From the NCBI RefSeq assembly GCF_900129275.1, contig NZ_FQUX01000002.1, forward strand, positions 375,795-439,794: a DNA stretch of 64,000 nt, in the 5' to 3' direction. The notes below the pieces were generated by a model. It ran no database searches. It had not been told where the DNA came from and was given only the letters and a program-made list of their open reading frames with translations. This DNA comes from Arenibacter palladensis (GTDB taxonomy: Bacteria > Bacteroidota > Bacteroidia > Flavobacteriales > Flavobacteriaceae). This document shows positions 44,364 to 51,545 of this stretch, in pieces. A program made the translations under genes and the position numbers. Position 1 is the stretch's first letter, and every line of letters starts with the position of its first letter.

Positions 44364-45236
44364 TTGAAACAAGTAGATAATTTATTACATATAACGAACG
44401 ACTTATCTACAGTTAAAAACATTATTACGCAAGGATTTAAACCTTCGTATGCAGTTGAAAATTTAGGTGGTAGAAAAATTCTAATTCCAATGGTTTCTTT
44501 TAGCAATTTGCTGTTTAGAGATATTGGAGAGGAAGAGGTTGTCGATTATGGAAGTTATGGAGTTGTCATTAATCGAGAATTTGCAGTACAAAATGGACTA
44601 AATCCAGTTATCTATATTTATGAAAATAGTATAGTAGATAAATCAATTACGAACTTACTGAATCTCTCACTTGTTCCACAAACAATCGACATTCTTAAAG
44701 ACATAACAAAAGGAAAAGGATTTACTAAAATAACTGACTATATCAAGTTTAATCCATTACCAAAAGAAGTTAAAGAATTAATTAATTCCATAGACAAACA
44801 CACAGATGATAATTTAATTTTAGCCATTAAAAAGTATGCAGAAGAAGCTCATCAAAATGTTTATTTTCAAATTCTTCTTTCTAAACCTTACAAGGTTAAA
44901 AACAAAAATAATCAGACAAGAATTGCTTACAACGAAAGAGAATGGAGAAAGGGATTCCTTAATTTAGGTATCATCTTTGAAACAAAAATGAGTGGCGAAA
45001 AAAATCCAGAATTCGAAAAGTGGATTGGAACTGATAAGCCTCATTTTAACGAGCCGAAAAACATACTAAAAATTGACATTGAAAATATAACGCATTTAAT
45101 AGTTGAAAAAGAAAGAGAAGTTTCAGAGCTAACTGATTTTATCAAAGATGAGTTTTCTGTTAAAAAAATAGATAATTTATTAGCGACTGAATCATTAAAG
45201 ATTGGAACTCTTGAAAAATTTAAAAAATCGGAATAA
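44364..45236 (+). CDS. AbiGi-like abortive infection protein
   Basis: This 290-residue protein resembles the AbiGi family of phage abortive-infection proteins: it opens LLHITNDLSTVKNIITQGFKPSYA and continues IPMVSFSNLLFRDIG, then YGSYGVVINREFA. The end (residues 220-290) is charged and helical. In lactococcal AbiG, AbiGi is the antitoxin-like partner of AbiGii, but no AbiGii-type nucleotidyltransferase is adjacent, so this copy stands alone. It starts at TTG 44364 directly after the cassette edge. Twelve bases on either side are perfectly complementary. Confidence 0.72.
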   Translation: MKQVDNLLHITNDLSTVKNIITQGFKPSYAVENLGGRKILIPMVSFSNLLFRDIGEEEVVDYGSYGVVINREFAVQNGLNPVIYIYENSIVDKSITNLLNLSLVPQTIDILKDITKGKGFTKITDYIKFNPLPKEVKELINSIDKHTDDNLILAIKKYAEEAHQNVYFQILLSKPYKVKNKNNQTRIAYNEREWRKGFLNLGIIFETKMSGEKNPEFEKWIGTDKPHFNEPKNILKIDIENITHLIVEKEREVSELTDFIKDEFSVKKIDNLLATESLKIGTLEKFKKSE

Positions 45237-45240
45237 AAAC

Positions 45241-45443
45241 TACTGGCAACAACGTGTAAAAAACATAGCTAATATAGGCTTTTCGAGAGGTTTGTATATA
45301 TTTACAAAGACCGCCAAATTTTTAATTTGGCTTTTAAAAAATTATAAATTAAAAACAAAATATAAAAATTCGGCTCTGTGTTAATCCGAAAATCTAGTGT
45401 CTTTTTACACGCTACGTTTCATACACAAGACCGTTGGCAGTAA
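45241..45443 (+). repeat. Type B cassette spacer (attC-like, highly structured)
   Basis: The outer arms CGTGTAAAAA (from 45252) and TTTTTACACG (near 45405) are perfectly complementary. Inside lie GTTTGTATATATTTACAAAG and the hairpin GCCAAATTTTTAATTTGGC. It ends ACCGTTGGCAGTAA. The overall plan equals the spacer at 41121: a nested imperfect palindrome ending in CGTTRGCA, as in integron attC sites. Confidence 0.8.
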
Positions 45444-45473
45444 TTTGAACAAACCTTACCAAATAAAAAGAAA

Positions 45474-46229
45474 ATGCGAACATACGATGTTGAATTAACC
45501 GTTTTTGGTAAAGTAATTACAAGAAAGACTGTCGATTTTAATACGGATAAAGAATTAGATGTCGGAAATGTATTTAGAAGTGATATAGTTATAAAACCTC
45601 ACCAACAAGGAGTTAGAATTTCTTCTACAGTATTTACTTCTAATCAAGATAGAGCATATAAAGTTGCTTTACTTTTTATTGGTAAAATGCTTGATGTTTT
45701 AGCCTTAAAAGTTAATACATCTGTTTTTATATCAAATATTGATATAAGAAATCTAATTGATAAAAATGTCGTTCGTGCAATTATTGATGAGGAGGAATTT
45801 AAACAATGCTTCGAGATTTCAAGGACTTTGAATTTAGAGCATACAGCTTTTTTAAGAGCATTAAATTGGTATAGAAAAGGACTTTATACTGACGACCCTT
45901 TTGATAAGTTTCTTGCATTTTGGAATTCGATTAGTGTTGTTGCTGGAAAATATCACACACAGAATGAACGAACAAGAAATGGAATAATAAATCAAATTTG
46001 GAATTGTTTCGAGACTTTGTGGGGAAATAGCGTAAGTGAATGGCCAAATATCAATAATGACAGATGGATTAATCAACACAATGAAATAAGAAATAATATA
46101 GCACACGGAGTTATCCCTGTAGAAGTTGATTACGTTGAGGATGTAATAAGCAGACTTGAAAATGTACAAAGTGTAGCTTATAGTTTTTTAAAAGAATGGT
46201 CTGCAAGAATATTACATCAAGGAATTTAA
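45474..46229 (+). CDS. HEPN-motif protein (MauJ/ApeA-HEPN-like)
   Basis: This 251-residue protein contains RNNIAH at residues 206-211, the R-x4-H motif of HEPN ribonucleases, within a helical C-terminal half (FLRALNWYRKGL, DPFDKFLAFWNSISVVAGKY, WINQHNEIRNNIAHG). The layout resembles MauJ/ApeA-type HEPN domains. The N-terminal 100 residues are beta-rich and may sense a ligand. The next gene follows after 6 bp. HEPN RNases with a tightly linked partner are typical of toxin-antitoxin and abortive-infection modules, so this is a candidate. RNase activity is inferred from the motif only. Confidence 0.68.
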   Translation: MRTYDVELTVFGKVITRKTVDFNTDKELDVGNVFRSDIVIKPHQQGVRISSTVFTSNQDRAYKVALLFIGKMLDVLALKVNTSVFISNIDIRNLIDKNVVRAIIDEEEFKQCFEISRTLNLEHTAFLRALNWYRKGLYTDDPFDKFLAFWNSISVVAGKYHTQNERTRNGIINQIWNCFETLWGNSVSEWPNINNDRWINQHNEIRNNIAHGVIPVEVDYVEDVISRLENVQSVAYSFLKEWSARILHQGI

Positions 46230-46235
46230 ACAATA

Positions 46236-46856
46236 ATGGAACAAAAAGAAATACCTGACATAGTATTAATTTATCCAGACGACTGTCCTGATAAATTTAT
46301 TGAGGATGAAATCAAAGATTTTAACACAACCAATTTAAATTTAAAAATTCAAAAAGTTGAGAAAGATGCTTATATGGCTTTTGAATGGGTTGTTCCGACA
46401 GCTTTTGGTGTCTATATTCTTAAACCATATTTCGATTCTTTCTTAAAAGAAGCTGGTAAAGACCACTATTTACTTTTAAAAAGCGGGTTAAAGAAAATTG
46501 TTGAAAAAGGAAAACACATTAAAGCAAGATTTATTACTGCGAGGGAATCAACAAAAAAATTATCTGAAAAGTACAATCAATCAATATTAGTATCTATTGA
46601 ATTACAAACAAAAAACAATAGACATATAAAATTATTATTTGACAATGAATTAGAGAAAAGTGATTGGGAAGACGCAATTGACCAATTGTTAGATTTAGTA
46701 ATAGAAAATTATGAATTGTTTCCAAATGACAAATTATCCAAAAATATAAATGACCGAATTGAAAATAATAGACATATAGTTTACGGAGTAATTAATCCTA
46801 AAACGAAAAAAGTGGAATTTTTTGACGACCGAAAACTTTGTGAAAAATATAAATAA
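46236..46856 (+). CDS. Hypothetical partner of the HEPN protein, 206 aa
   Basis: I do not recognise this protein. It has a hydrophobic stretch around residues 48-66 (AFEWVVPTAFGVYILKPYF) between a short N-terminal beta-rich part and a long Lys/Glu-rich helical part, and a beta-rich end (HIVYGVINPKTKKVEFF). The hydrophobic stretch could be one membrane segment or a buried helix. Six bases separate it from the HEPN gene and the cassette edges enclose both genes, so they move as one unit. It is a candidate antitoxin or membrane effector, without direct proof. Confidence 0.65.
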   Translation: MEQKEIPDIVLIYPDDCPDKFIEDEIKDFNTTNLNLKIQKVEKDAYMAFEWVVPTAFGVYILKPYFDSFLKEAGKDHYLLLKSGLKKIVEKGKHIKARFITARESTKKLSEKYNQSILVSIELQTKNNRHIKLLFDNELEKSDWEDAIDQLLDLVIENYELFPNDKLSKNINDRIENNRHIVYGVINPKTKKVEFFDDRKLCEKYK

Positions 46857-46860
46857 AAAC

Positions 46861-47286
46861 TACTGTCAATAACTAAGTCTTCGTGTGGTCGGTACGGCCA
46901 AACATGAAGACCGTGTTGACTGAACCGGGTCCGGGTTCCCTTACTATGGGGATTGCTATGGTTTAATAGAGTTTTTCAGATGGATATAAAAGTCCTGTCG
47001 GGTCCCTAAAGTTATCAAAAATCATTTTCCCTTGTCCGCCTGGGTTCCATTTTGATATTTCTGCATTTTTAGGGAAGGCTACAAAAAGGGGAAAGCTACA
47101 AAAAGGGGAAGGCTACATTATGCTATACCAAAACCGTTCCTTAGACAGGATTCCATTAAATAGGATTATTACAACAAATCCCGCCGTGGTATTATACAAC
47201 TAAAAATATTAGTTATTTTAGACCTATGAGTAAAATATAATTGTAAATTATTATATCCATATGTACAAGGCAATAAAAAATAAGAA
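46861..47286 (+). repeat. Degenerate type A cassette spacer with tandem 17-bp repeats
   Basis: The left part matches the spacer at 30631 (AAGTCTTCGTGTG; GACCGTGTTGACTGAAC). The middle has diverged and contains about two and a half copies of a 17-bp unit GCTACAAAAAGGGGAAG around 47073-47118. The right part keeps TTAGACCTATGAGTA and TATATCC. Its right edge ACAAGG (47265-47270) pairs with CCTTGT at 48853-48858. Confidence 0.65.
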
Positions 47287-48849
47287 ATGGCAAAATCAAA
47301 TTTAGTGAATTTAGATGCTTTGATAATCAGAGAAGACTTTGGCATCTCAGAGGAAGAAGAGCATTTTGATAGTTTTGATAAATTGTCATTAAGAGATTTA
47401 TCTAAAGGGGCACTAATAGGTCCCAATTTAAGGAAGCCCGATTTTCAGCGGGAAACCAATCATTGGACACCTAATCAAGTTCTATCACTTCTGCAAAGTT
47501 TTGTTTCAGGTGACTTAATCCCTGCAGTAATTCTTTGGCAGTCTCCTACGTTTATTTTCGTGATCGATGGAGGGCATAGACTAAGTGCCATCAAAGCATG
47601 GATTGAAGACGATTATGGAGATGGGGCACTTTCATATGAATATTTTGGGAGGGTTATTTCACCAGAACAACAAAGAATTGCGGAGAAAACTAGAAAGTTA
47701 GTAGATAAGCAAATTGGTAGTTACAAACGATTAGAACAGCAAAATGAGCAACAAGAAATAGACCCAACTGAAAGAAAGAGAATAAGTCGCATAATATCAA
47801 GAGGCATACAAGTTCAATGGGTTAAAGGAGATGCTGATAAAGCAGAGCATTCTTTTTTCAAAATTAACACTCAAGGTACTCCATTAGACCGTATTGAGGA
47901 ATTATTATTAAAAAATAGAAAAAAGCCTATTCCGATTTCCGCCAGAGCTGTAATTCGAGCTGGTACAGGGCACAAATATTGGTCATATTTTGAGGACGAA
48001 AACAAATCCAAAATTGTAGAATATTCGAGAAGGTTTCATAAAATACTTTTTGAACCCGAATTAAAAAGACCCATTAAAACCCTTGATCTACCATTAGGAG
48101 GTTCAAAAGGTATCAGAGACGCTATTCAAATTCTTATCGATCTAATGCTAATAGCAAACAGAAATCAACAAGGTGAGCCAAAAGCGGTTTCTGATCAGGA
48201 TGATGATGCAACTGGAGAGCTTACTATTCATTCATTAAAGAGGTCACTGAGATTAATTAGCAGGATATCTGGAAATGATGGAGGTAGTTTAGGATTACAT
48301 CCAGCTGTATACTTTTATGGCCCAACAGGGAGACATTCTAGAGCCATGTTTCTTGGAATGGCTCTTTTAATAGGTCGTAAGCTTATTAATAATGACTCTG
48401 AATTCTTTCGAAAATTCACTAAGGCGAGAGAGAATCTTGAAAATATTCTAGTTTACAGGAAAGACCTTATCGCAACAATTCTGCAAAAGCACATATCAAG
48501 GAAAAGGAACATGATTTTCGCAAAGTTGATCGATGAGCTTATTGAACAAATTTGTAACGAAGTTGAAATAACCGACTCAATTATTGTAGAAATTACAGAA
48601 TTGGAAGGCAAAATTGTAGTGGGTGATCATGTAAGTACAAACACGCAGTTTAATGATGAAACAAAAAGTAAATCCTTTCTCAAAAGAGCCTTAGAGTCAG
48701 CTATAAAATGTCCGATATGTAATGGCTATTTAGATCCAGACAAATCGGTTTCTTATGATCACGTAATCAGGCAACGAGAAAAAGGGACGGGAAGTGAGGA
48801 GAACTGTCAATTGACACATCCTTATTGTAATCAGTCAATTAAAAGCTAA
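47287..48849 (+). CDS. DUF262 protein with C-terminal HNH-like domain
   Basis: This 520-residue protein has an N-terminal DUF262 (ParB/Srx-like) domain: KPDFQRETNHWTPNQVLSLL and the nucleotide-binding-type signature VIDGGHRLSAIKAW (about residues 96-109). The middle is helical. The C-terminus (470-520) is an HNH-type nuclease module: KCPICNGYLDPDKSVSYDHV, then NCQLTHPYCN. The order resembles GmrSD-like restriction systems that attack modified phage DNA, although DUF1524 as in GmrD is not recognisable. It is a single-gene cassette next to AbiH, consistent with a defence role. Confidence 0.8.
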   Translation: MAKSNLVNLDALIIREDFGISEEEEHFDSFDKLSLRDLSKGALIGPNLRKPDFQRETNHWTPNQVLSLLQSFVSGDLIPAVILWQSPTFIFVIDGGHRLSAIKAWIEDDYGDGALSYEYFGRVISPEQQRIAEKTRKLVDKQIGSYKRLEQQNEQQEIDPTERKRISRIISRGIQVQWVKGDADKAEHSFFKINTQGTPLDRIEELLLKNRKKPIPISARAVIRAGTGHKYWSYFEDENKSKIVEYSRRFHKILFEPELKRPIKTLDLPLGGSKGIRDAIQILIDLMLIANRNQQGEPKAVSDQDDDATGELTIHSLKRSLRLISRISGNDGGSLGLHPAVYFYGPTGRHSRAMFLGMALLIGRKLINNDSEFFRKFTKARENLENILVYRKDLIATILQKHISRKRNMIFAKLIDELIEQICNEVEITDSIIVEITELEGKIVVGDHVSTNTQFNDETKSKSFLKRALESAIKCPICNGYLDPDKSVSYDHVIRQREKGTGSEENCQLTHPYCNQSIKS

Positions 48850-49018
48850 ACACCTTGTGTCAAATGCTATACGTAATATGGGTTTTAATGCTAAATTGAA
48901 TGTTTAAGAACATTAATATAATTATTGGTAGGTAGACGGTGAAGTTCTCTCTAATCCTACACTATATATTGCCGTGACCGTGGGTAATAACCCGAAAATG
49001 GGACAAAACAGAGTTTTA
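48850..49018 (+). repeat. Type C cassette spacer
   Basis: The stretch from CCTTGTGTCAAATGCTATAC through ATGTTTAAGAACAT (a small hairpin) to GCCGTGACCGTGGG is unlike types A and B, but it occupies the same position between two cassettes and ends in a GACCGT block as type B does. Only one copy is in this window, so its repeat nature is inferred from position and layout. Confidence 0.45.
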
Positions 49019-50287
49019 ATGAATAGAATAATACTAATTGGAAATGGATTTGATTTAGCTCACGGAATGAAAACAAGCTACAAATCCTTTATAGATGATT
49101 ATTGGACAAATACAATTACTGCTATTCAGGAAACCACTTTAGGTAAGCTTTTTGAAAATGACGAAATAAAAGTCAAAAATTCCCCTTCGCGATATATAAC
49201 AGGAACCACCTATATGGATTTAGAAAGAGGAATCAAAGACTATAAAACATCAATTGAATTTAAAAATATATTCTTAAAAGAACTCACAGAGAAATCTAAT
49301 TTGAACACTTGGGTCGATGTGGAAAATGAATATTATTTTCTATTAAAACAGTCTTTTCAAGAGATTAAGCGCCCCAAAGAGTATAACATCTCACAACTAA
49401 ATTTTGATTTTAGGCGTGTTAAAGATTTATTGCAACAATATTTAACCAGAATAGAAAAAGAATTTGATTTAAATATTGATAAAAAAATTCTTCAGTTAAA
49501 AACAACAATTGGAAATAAAATTTATCATCCATATAAATTTAAAGACTTTTCAGAAGATGCTATAAATCAACGTGCTAAATTGGAGTATAATTCTATGAAG
49601 GAAAATATAATTGCCATTCAAGCTAACCACATATCCATTGATAAATTAAGCGAACATCAGAGAAATATAATTAAAAGACTTGGCAAAAGTGATCATCAAA
49701 ATCAAATAAAAAAAATGCTCTTATCAGATTCAGCGATCAGCTATTTTGACTTGATTCCAGATCAAACCCTTTTTTTAAATTTCAATTATACATTTACAGA
49801 ATTACTCTATGAAGACCCAAAAAGATTTTATAATCAATTAGAACAAAAATATACATCAGCAAAGTTTAATCACATTCACGGAACGACGGACAGATTAGAC
49901 AAAAACCCAATAATTTTTGGATTTGGAGACGAAATTGATAAAGATTACAATTCTATAGAAGAACTTAATGACAATCGGTATTTGGAAAATATTAAATCAA
50001 TAAACTACTTAGAATCTGACAATTATAAAAAATTGTTAGAATTTATTAATAGTGGTTATTTTCAAATTTTCATATTTGGGCATTCTTGTGGAATTTCAGA
50101 CAGAACTTTACTAAACACAATGTTTGAACACGACAATTGTGCCTCTATTAAGCCATTTTATCATCAAAAAGGGAACGAAGTGGATAATTATAGTGATATA
50201 GTTAGAAATATTTCAAGGAATTTTAATGACAAGGCTAAAATGAGAGATAGAGTTGTAAATAAAACATATTGCGAACCATTAAATTAA
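49019..50287 (+). CDS. AbiH family abortive infection protein
   Basis: This 422-residue protein has the AbiH hallmarks: IILIGNGFDLAHGMKTSYKSF at the N-terminus, FLNFNYTFTELLYE, FNHIHGTTDRLDKNPIIFGFGDE, and IFIFGHSCGISDRTLL near the end. AbiH makes cells abort phage infection in lactococci; the mechanism is not established. ATG 49019 was chosen because the longer frame begins in the spacer. It is the last gene of the array and converges with the XRE regulator. A hairpin (ACTATGGC, GCCATAGT, 50305-50331) follows the stop. Confidence 0.87.
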   Translation: MNRIILIGNGFDLAHGMKTSYKSFIDDYWTNTITAIQETTLGKLFENDEIKVKNSPSRYITGTTYMDLERGIKDYKTSIEFKNIFLKELTEKSNLNTWVDVENEYYFLLKQSFQEIKRPKEYNISQLNFDFRRVKDLLQQYLTRIEKEFDLNIDKKILQLKTTIGNKIYHPYKFKDFSEDAINQRAKLEYNSMKENIIAIQANHISIDKLSEHQRNIIKRLGKSDHQNQIKKMLLSDSAISYFDLIPDQTLFLNFNYTFTELLYEDPKRFYNQLEQKYTSAKFNHIHGTTDRLDKNPIIFGFGDEIDKDYNSIEELNDNRYLENIKSINYLESDNYKKLLEFINSGYFQIFIFGHSCGISDRTLLNTMFEHDNCASIKPFYHQKGNEVDNYSDIVRNISRNFNDKAKMRDRVVNKTYCEPLN

Positions 50288-50304
50288 AAGAAAAAAGCCT
50301 GCCA

Positions 50305-50331
50305 ACTATGGCTCCTCTGAAAGGCCATAGT
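50305..50331 (+). terminator. Hairpin after AbiH
   Basis: ACTATGGC and GCCATAGT are perfectly paired around an 11-base loop, 18 bp after the stop codon. It lacks a long T run, so it may be a weak terminator or the remnant of a cassette edge. Confidence 0.4.
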
Positions 50332-50379
50332 GTCAGCGTCCCTTTAAACCGAACTGTTTAAAAGCAGAAAAATAGTGTC

Positions 50380-50673
50380 TTATTTTCTTTTTGAAGTTTT
50401 TTTATTTTTGGAAATACCGTCCAAATTAGCATAATAATCTTCAAAATCAAACATGATTTCGAAGATTTGTCTAGGATGTACTCGTAACCCTGTGGCGATT
50501 TCAATTAAAGAGGATAATTGACAGTCTATTTTATTATTAGCAACATTACTAATCTTACCCGGGTATATATTACATTTTTTTGCAATATCCGTATAGGACG
50601 TTTCGCCTTTTAACTCTTTTATTCTTTGTGCAATTAATGCCTTAATTTTTTCAGTTTTATATTCATTCATCAT
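50380..50673 (-). CDS. XRE family HTH regulator
   Basis: This 97-residue protein has a Cro/C1-type HTH (residues 12-65; TSYTDIAKKCNIYPGKISNVANNKID), followed by an acidic helix and a basic tail KNKKTSKRK. ATG 50670 (second Met) is an equally good start. A perfect 10-4-10 palindrome lies 40-63 bp upstream of its start and is the probable autoregulatory operator. It resembles regulators of mobile elements, but no such element is intact beside it. Confidence 0.85.
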   Translation of the reverse strand: MMNEYKTEKIKALIAQRIKELKGETSYTDIAKKCNIYPGKISNVANNKIDCQLSSLIEIATGLRVHPRQIFEIMFDFEDYYANLDGISKNKKTSKRK

Positions 50674-50712
50674 TGCATGCTTTTATGCAATATGAATGTT
50701 CTATAAAATAAT

Positions 50713-50736
50713 TTCATTACCGAATACGGTAATGAA
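50713..50736. promoter_or_regulatory. Palindromic operator upstream of the XRE gene
   Basis: The arms TTCATTACCG and CGGTAATGAA are perfect and separated by AATA. The position, 40 bp upstream of the start of an HTH gene, fits autorepression. Confidence 0.65.
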
Positions 50737-50823
50737 CGAATATTTTTATTATATTGCATCGAATTAGTAATTTTGCGATTCTTCTTTGTTTGAATTAGTC
50801 TAGAAGCAGTCGCTTGGATTCCC

Positions 50824-50925
50824 GGTCTAAAAACTGGTAACTTAATGCACGGGATGATAAGCAAGATGCCTATGACCCGGGGCATGGGTTTTCTTATCAC
50901 AGTGTGCTAAACCAGTATATAGACC
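50824..50925 (+). ncRNA. Candidate structured element, 102-nt nested imperfect palindrome
   Basis: Five helices nest symmetrically: GGTCT/AGACC, ACTGGT/ACCAGT, GCAC/GTGC, GATAAG/CTTATC and ATGCC/GGCAT. All 26 pairs are Watson-Crick, separated by small internal loops with a 10-base apical loop. A 9-bp perfect hairpin follows three bases later. It could be a non-coding RNA, a folded recombination site of attC type or a remnant of a mobile element. Strand and transcription are not known. Confidence 0.5.
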
Positions 50926-51545
50926 TTAAAGTGAGTTCCACTCACTTTATACCGAGCGTTGTTCTATTTAGAAGTTTTGCAAATAATAACTAAAAGGCTA
51001 ATAGAGCTATGAAACACATCTTATGTAACTTAAACGGTAAAATAGCCACAGGGCAACTTACCGTTCTTTTGCAGCATACCATGTACGACATTCTCTTTAC
51101 CAAAAAGCCCAAGAACCCAATATAGGTTTGCACAGAACTGGTTAAAAAAGTAAACCGGTTCATTATTATGGGATTTGTGTTGTACCCATTTTTCCGGAAC
51201 TCGAAAATCCTTTTATCCCATAATCCACGATCCACACATTTTTTGGCATCCGGCCAAATAACGACAAAGCAGCCTAACATCATTTAAGGCTATTCCTTTG
51301 CTGCATCAGCTGTGCTATAAAATAGCAATGATTACAGGCTAGGGGAGGAGCCATAACAGTGAGCCAGGTGAGGTATGTCCCAACGGCAACCATAATCTTG
51401 CACACCAAGCAGCAATACCAACTAACACATCCATATTGCCTATGACATAGAACATTTACAAAAATAGCCTCCCAAACCCTGTTTGACCGACTGGTTTGGA
51501 AGGCCTTGACTAAATAAAACTAAGTTTCATCTAATCTTCAAAATT

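Larger units (their letters stand above)
50674..51545. other. ORF-free stretch dense in inverted repeats
   Basis: About 870 bp lie between the XRE start and susC without a credible gene. Besides the XRE operator and the 102-nt structure listed separately, there are hairpins at 50928-50948 (AAAGTGAGT/ACTCACTTT), 51033-51065 (AACGGTAA/TTACCGTT), 51135-51161 (GAACTGGTT/AACCGGTTC, one wobble) and 51165-51224 (ATTATGGGAT/ATCCCATAAT). This density suggests structured RNA or a recombination region. The susC promoter must lie in the last 150 bp. Confidence 0.6.

Noticed and set aside
28482..49018. CRISPR array as an explanation for the regularly spaced repeats
   Set aside because: Repeats are 200-400 bp, separated by whole genes, with no short identical repeats or uniform spacers and no cas genes.
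28482..49018. Insertion sequences or MITEs as an explanation for the spacers
   Set aside because: No transposase or target-site duplications were seen, and the inverted edges enclose the genes and are gene-specific rather than enclosing the spacers with constant ends.
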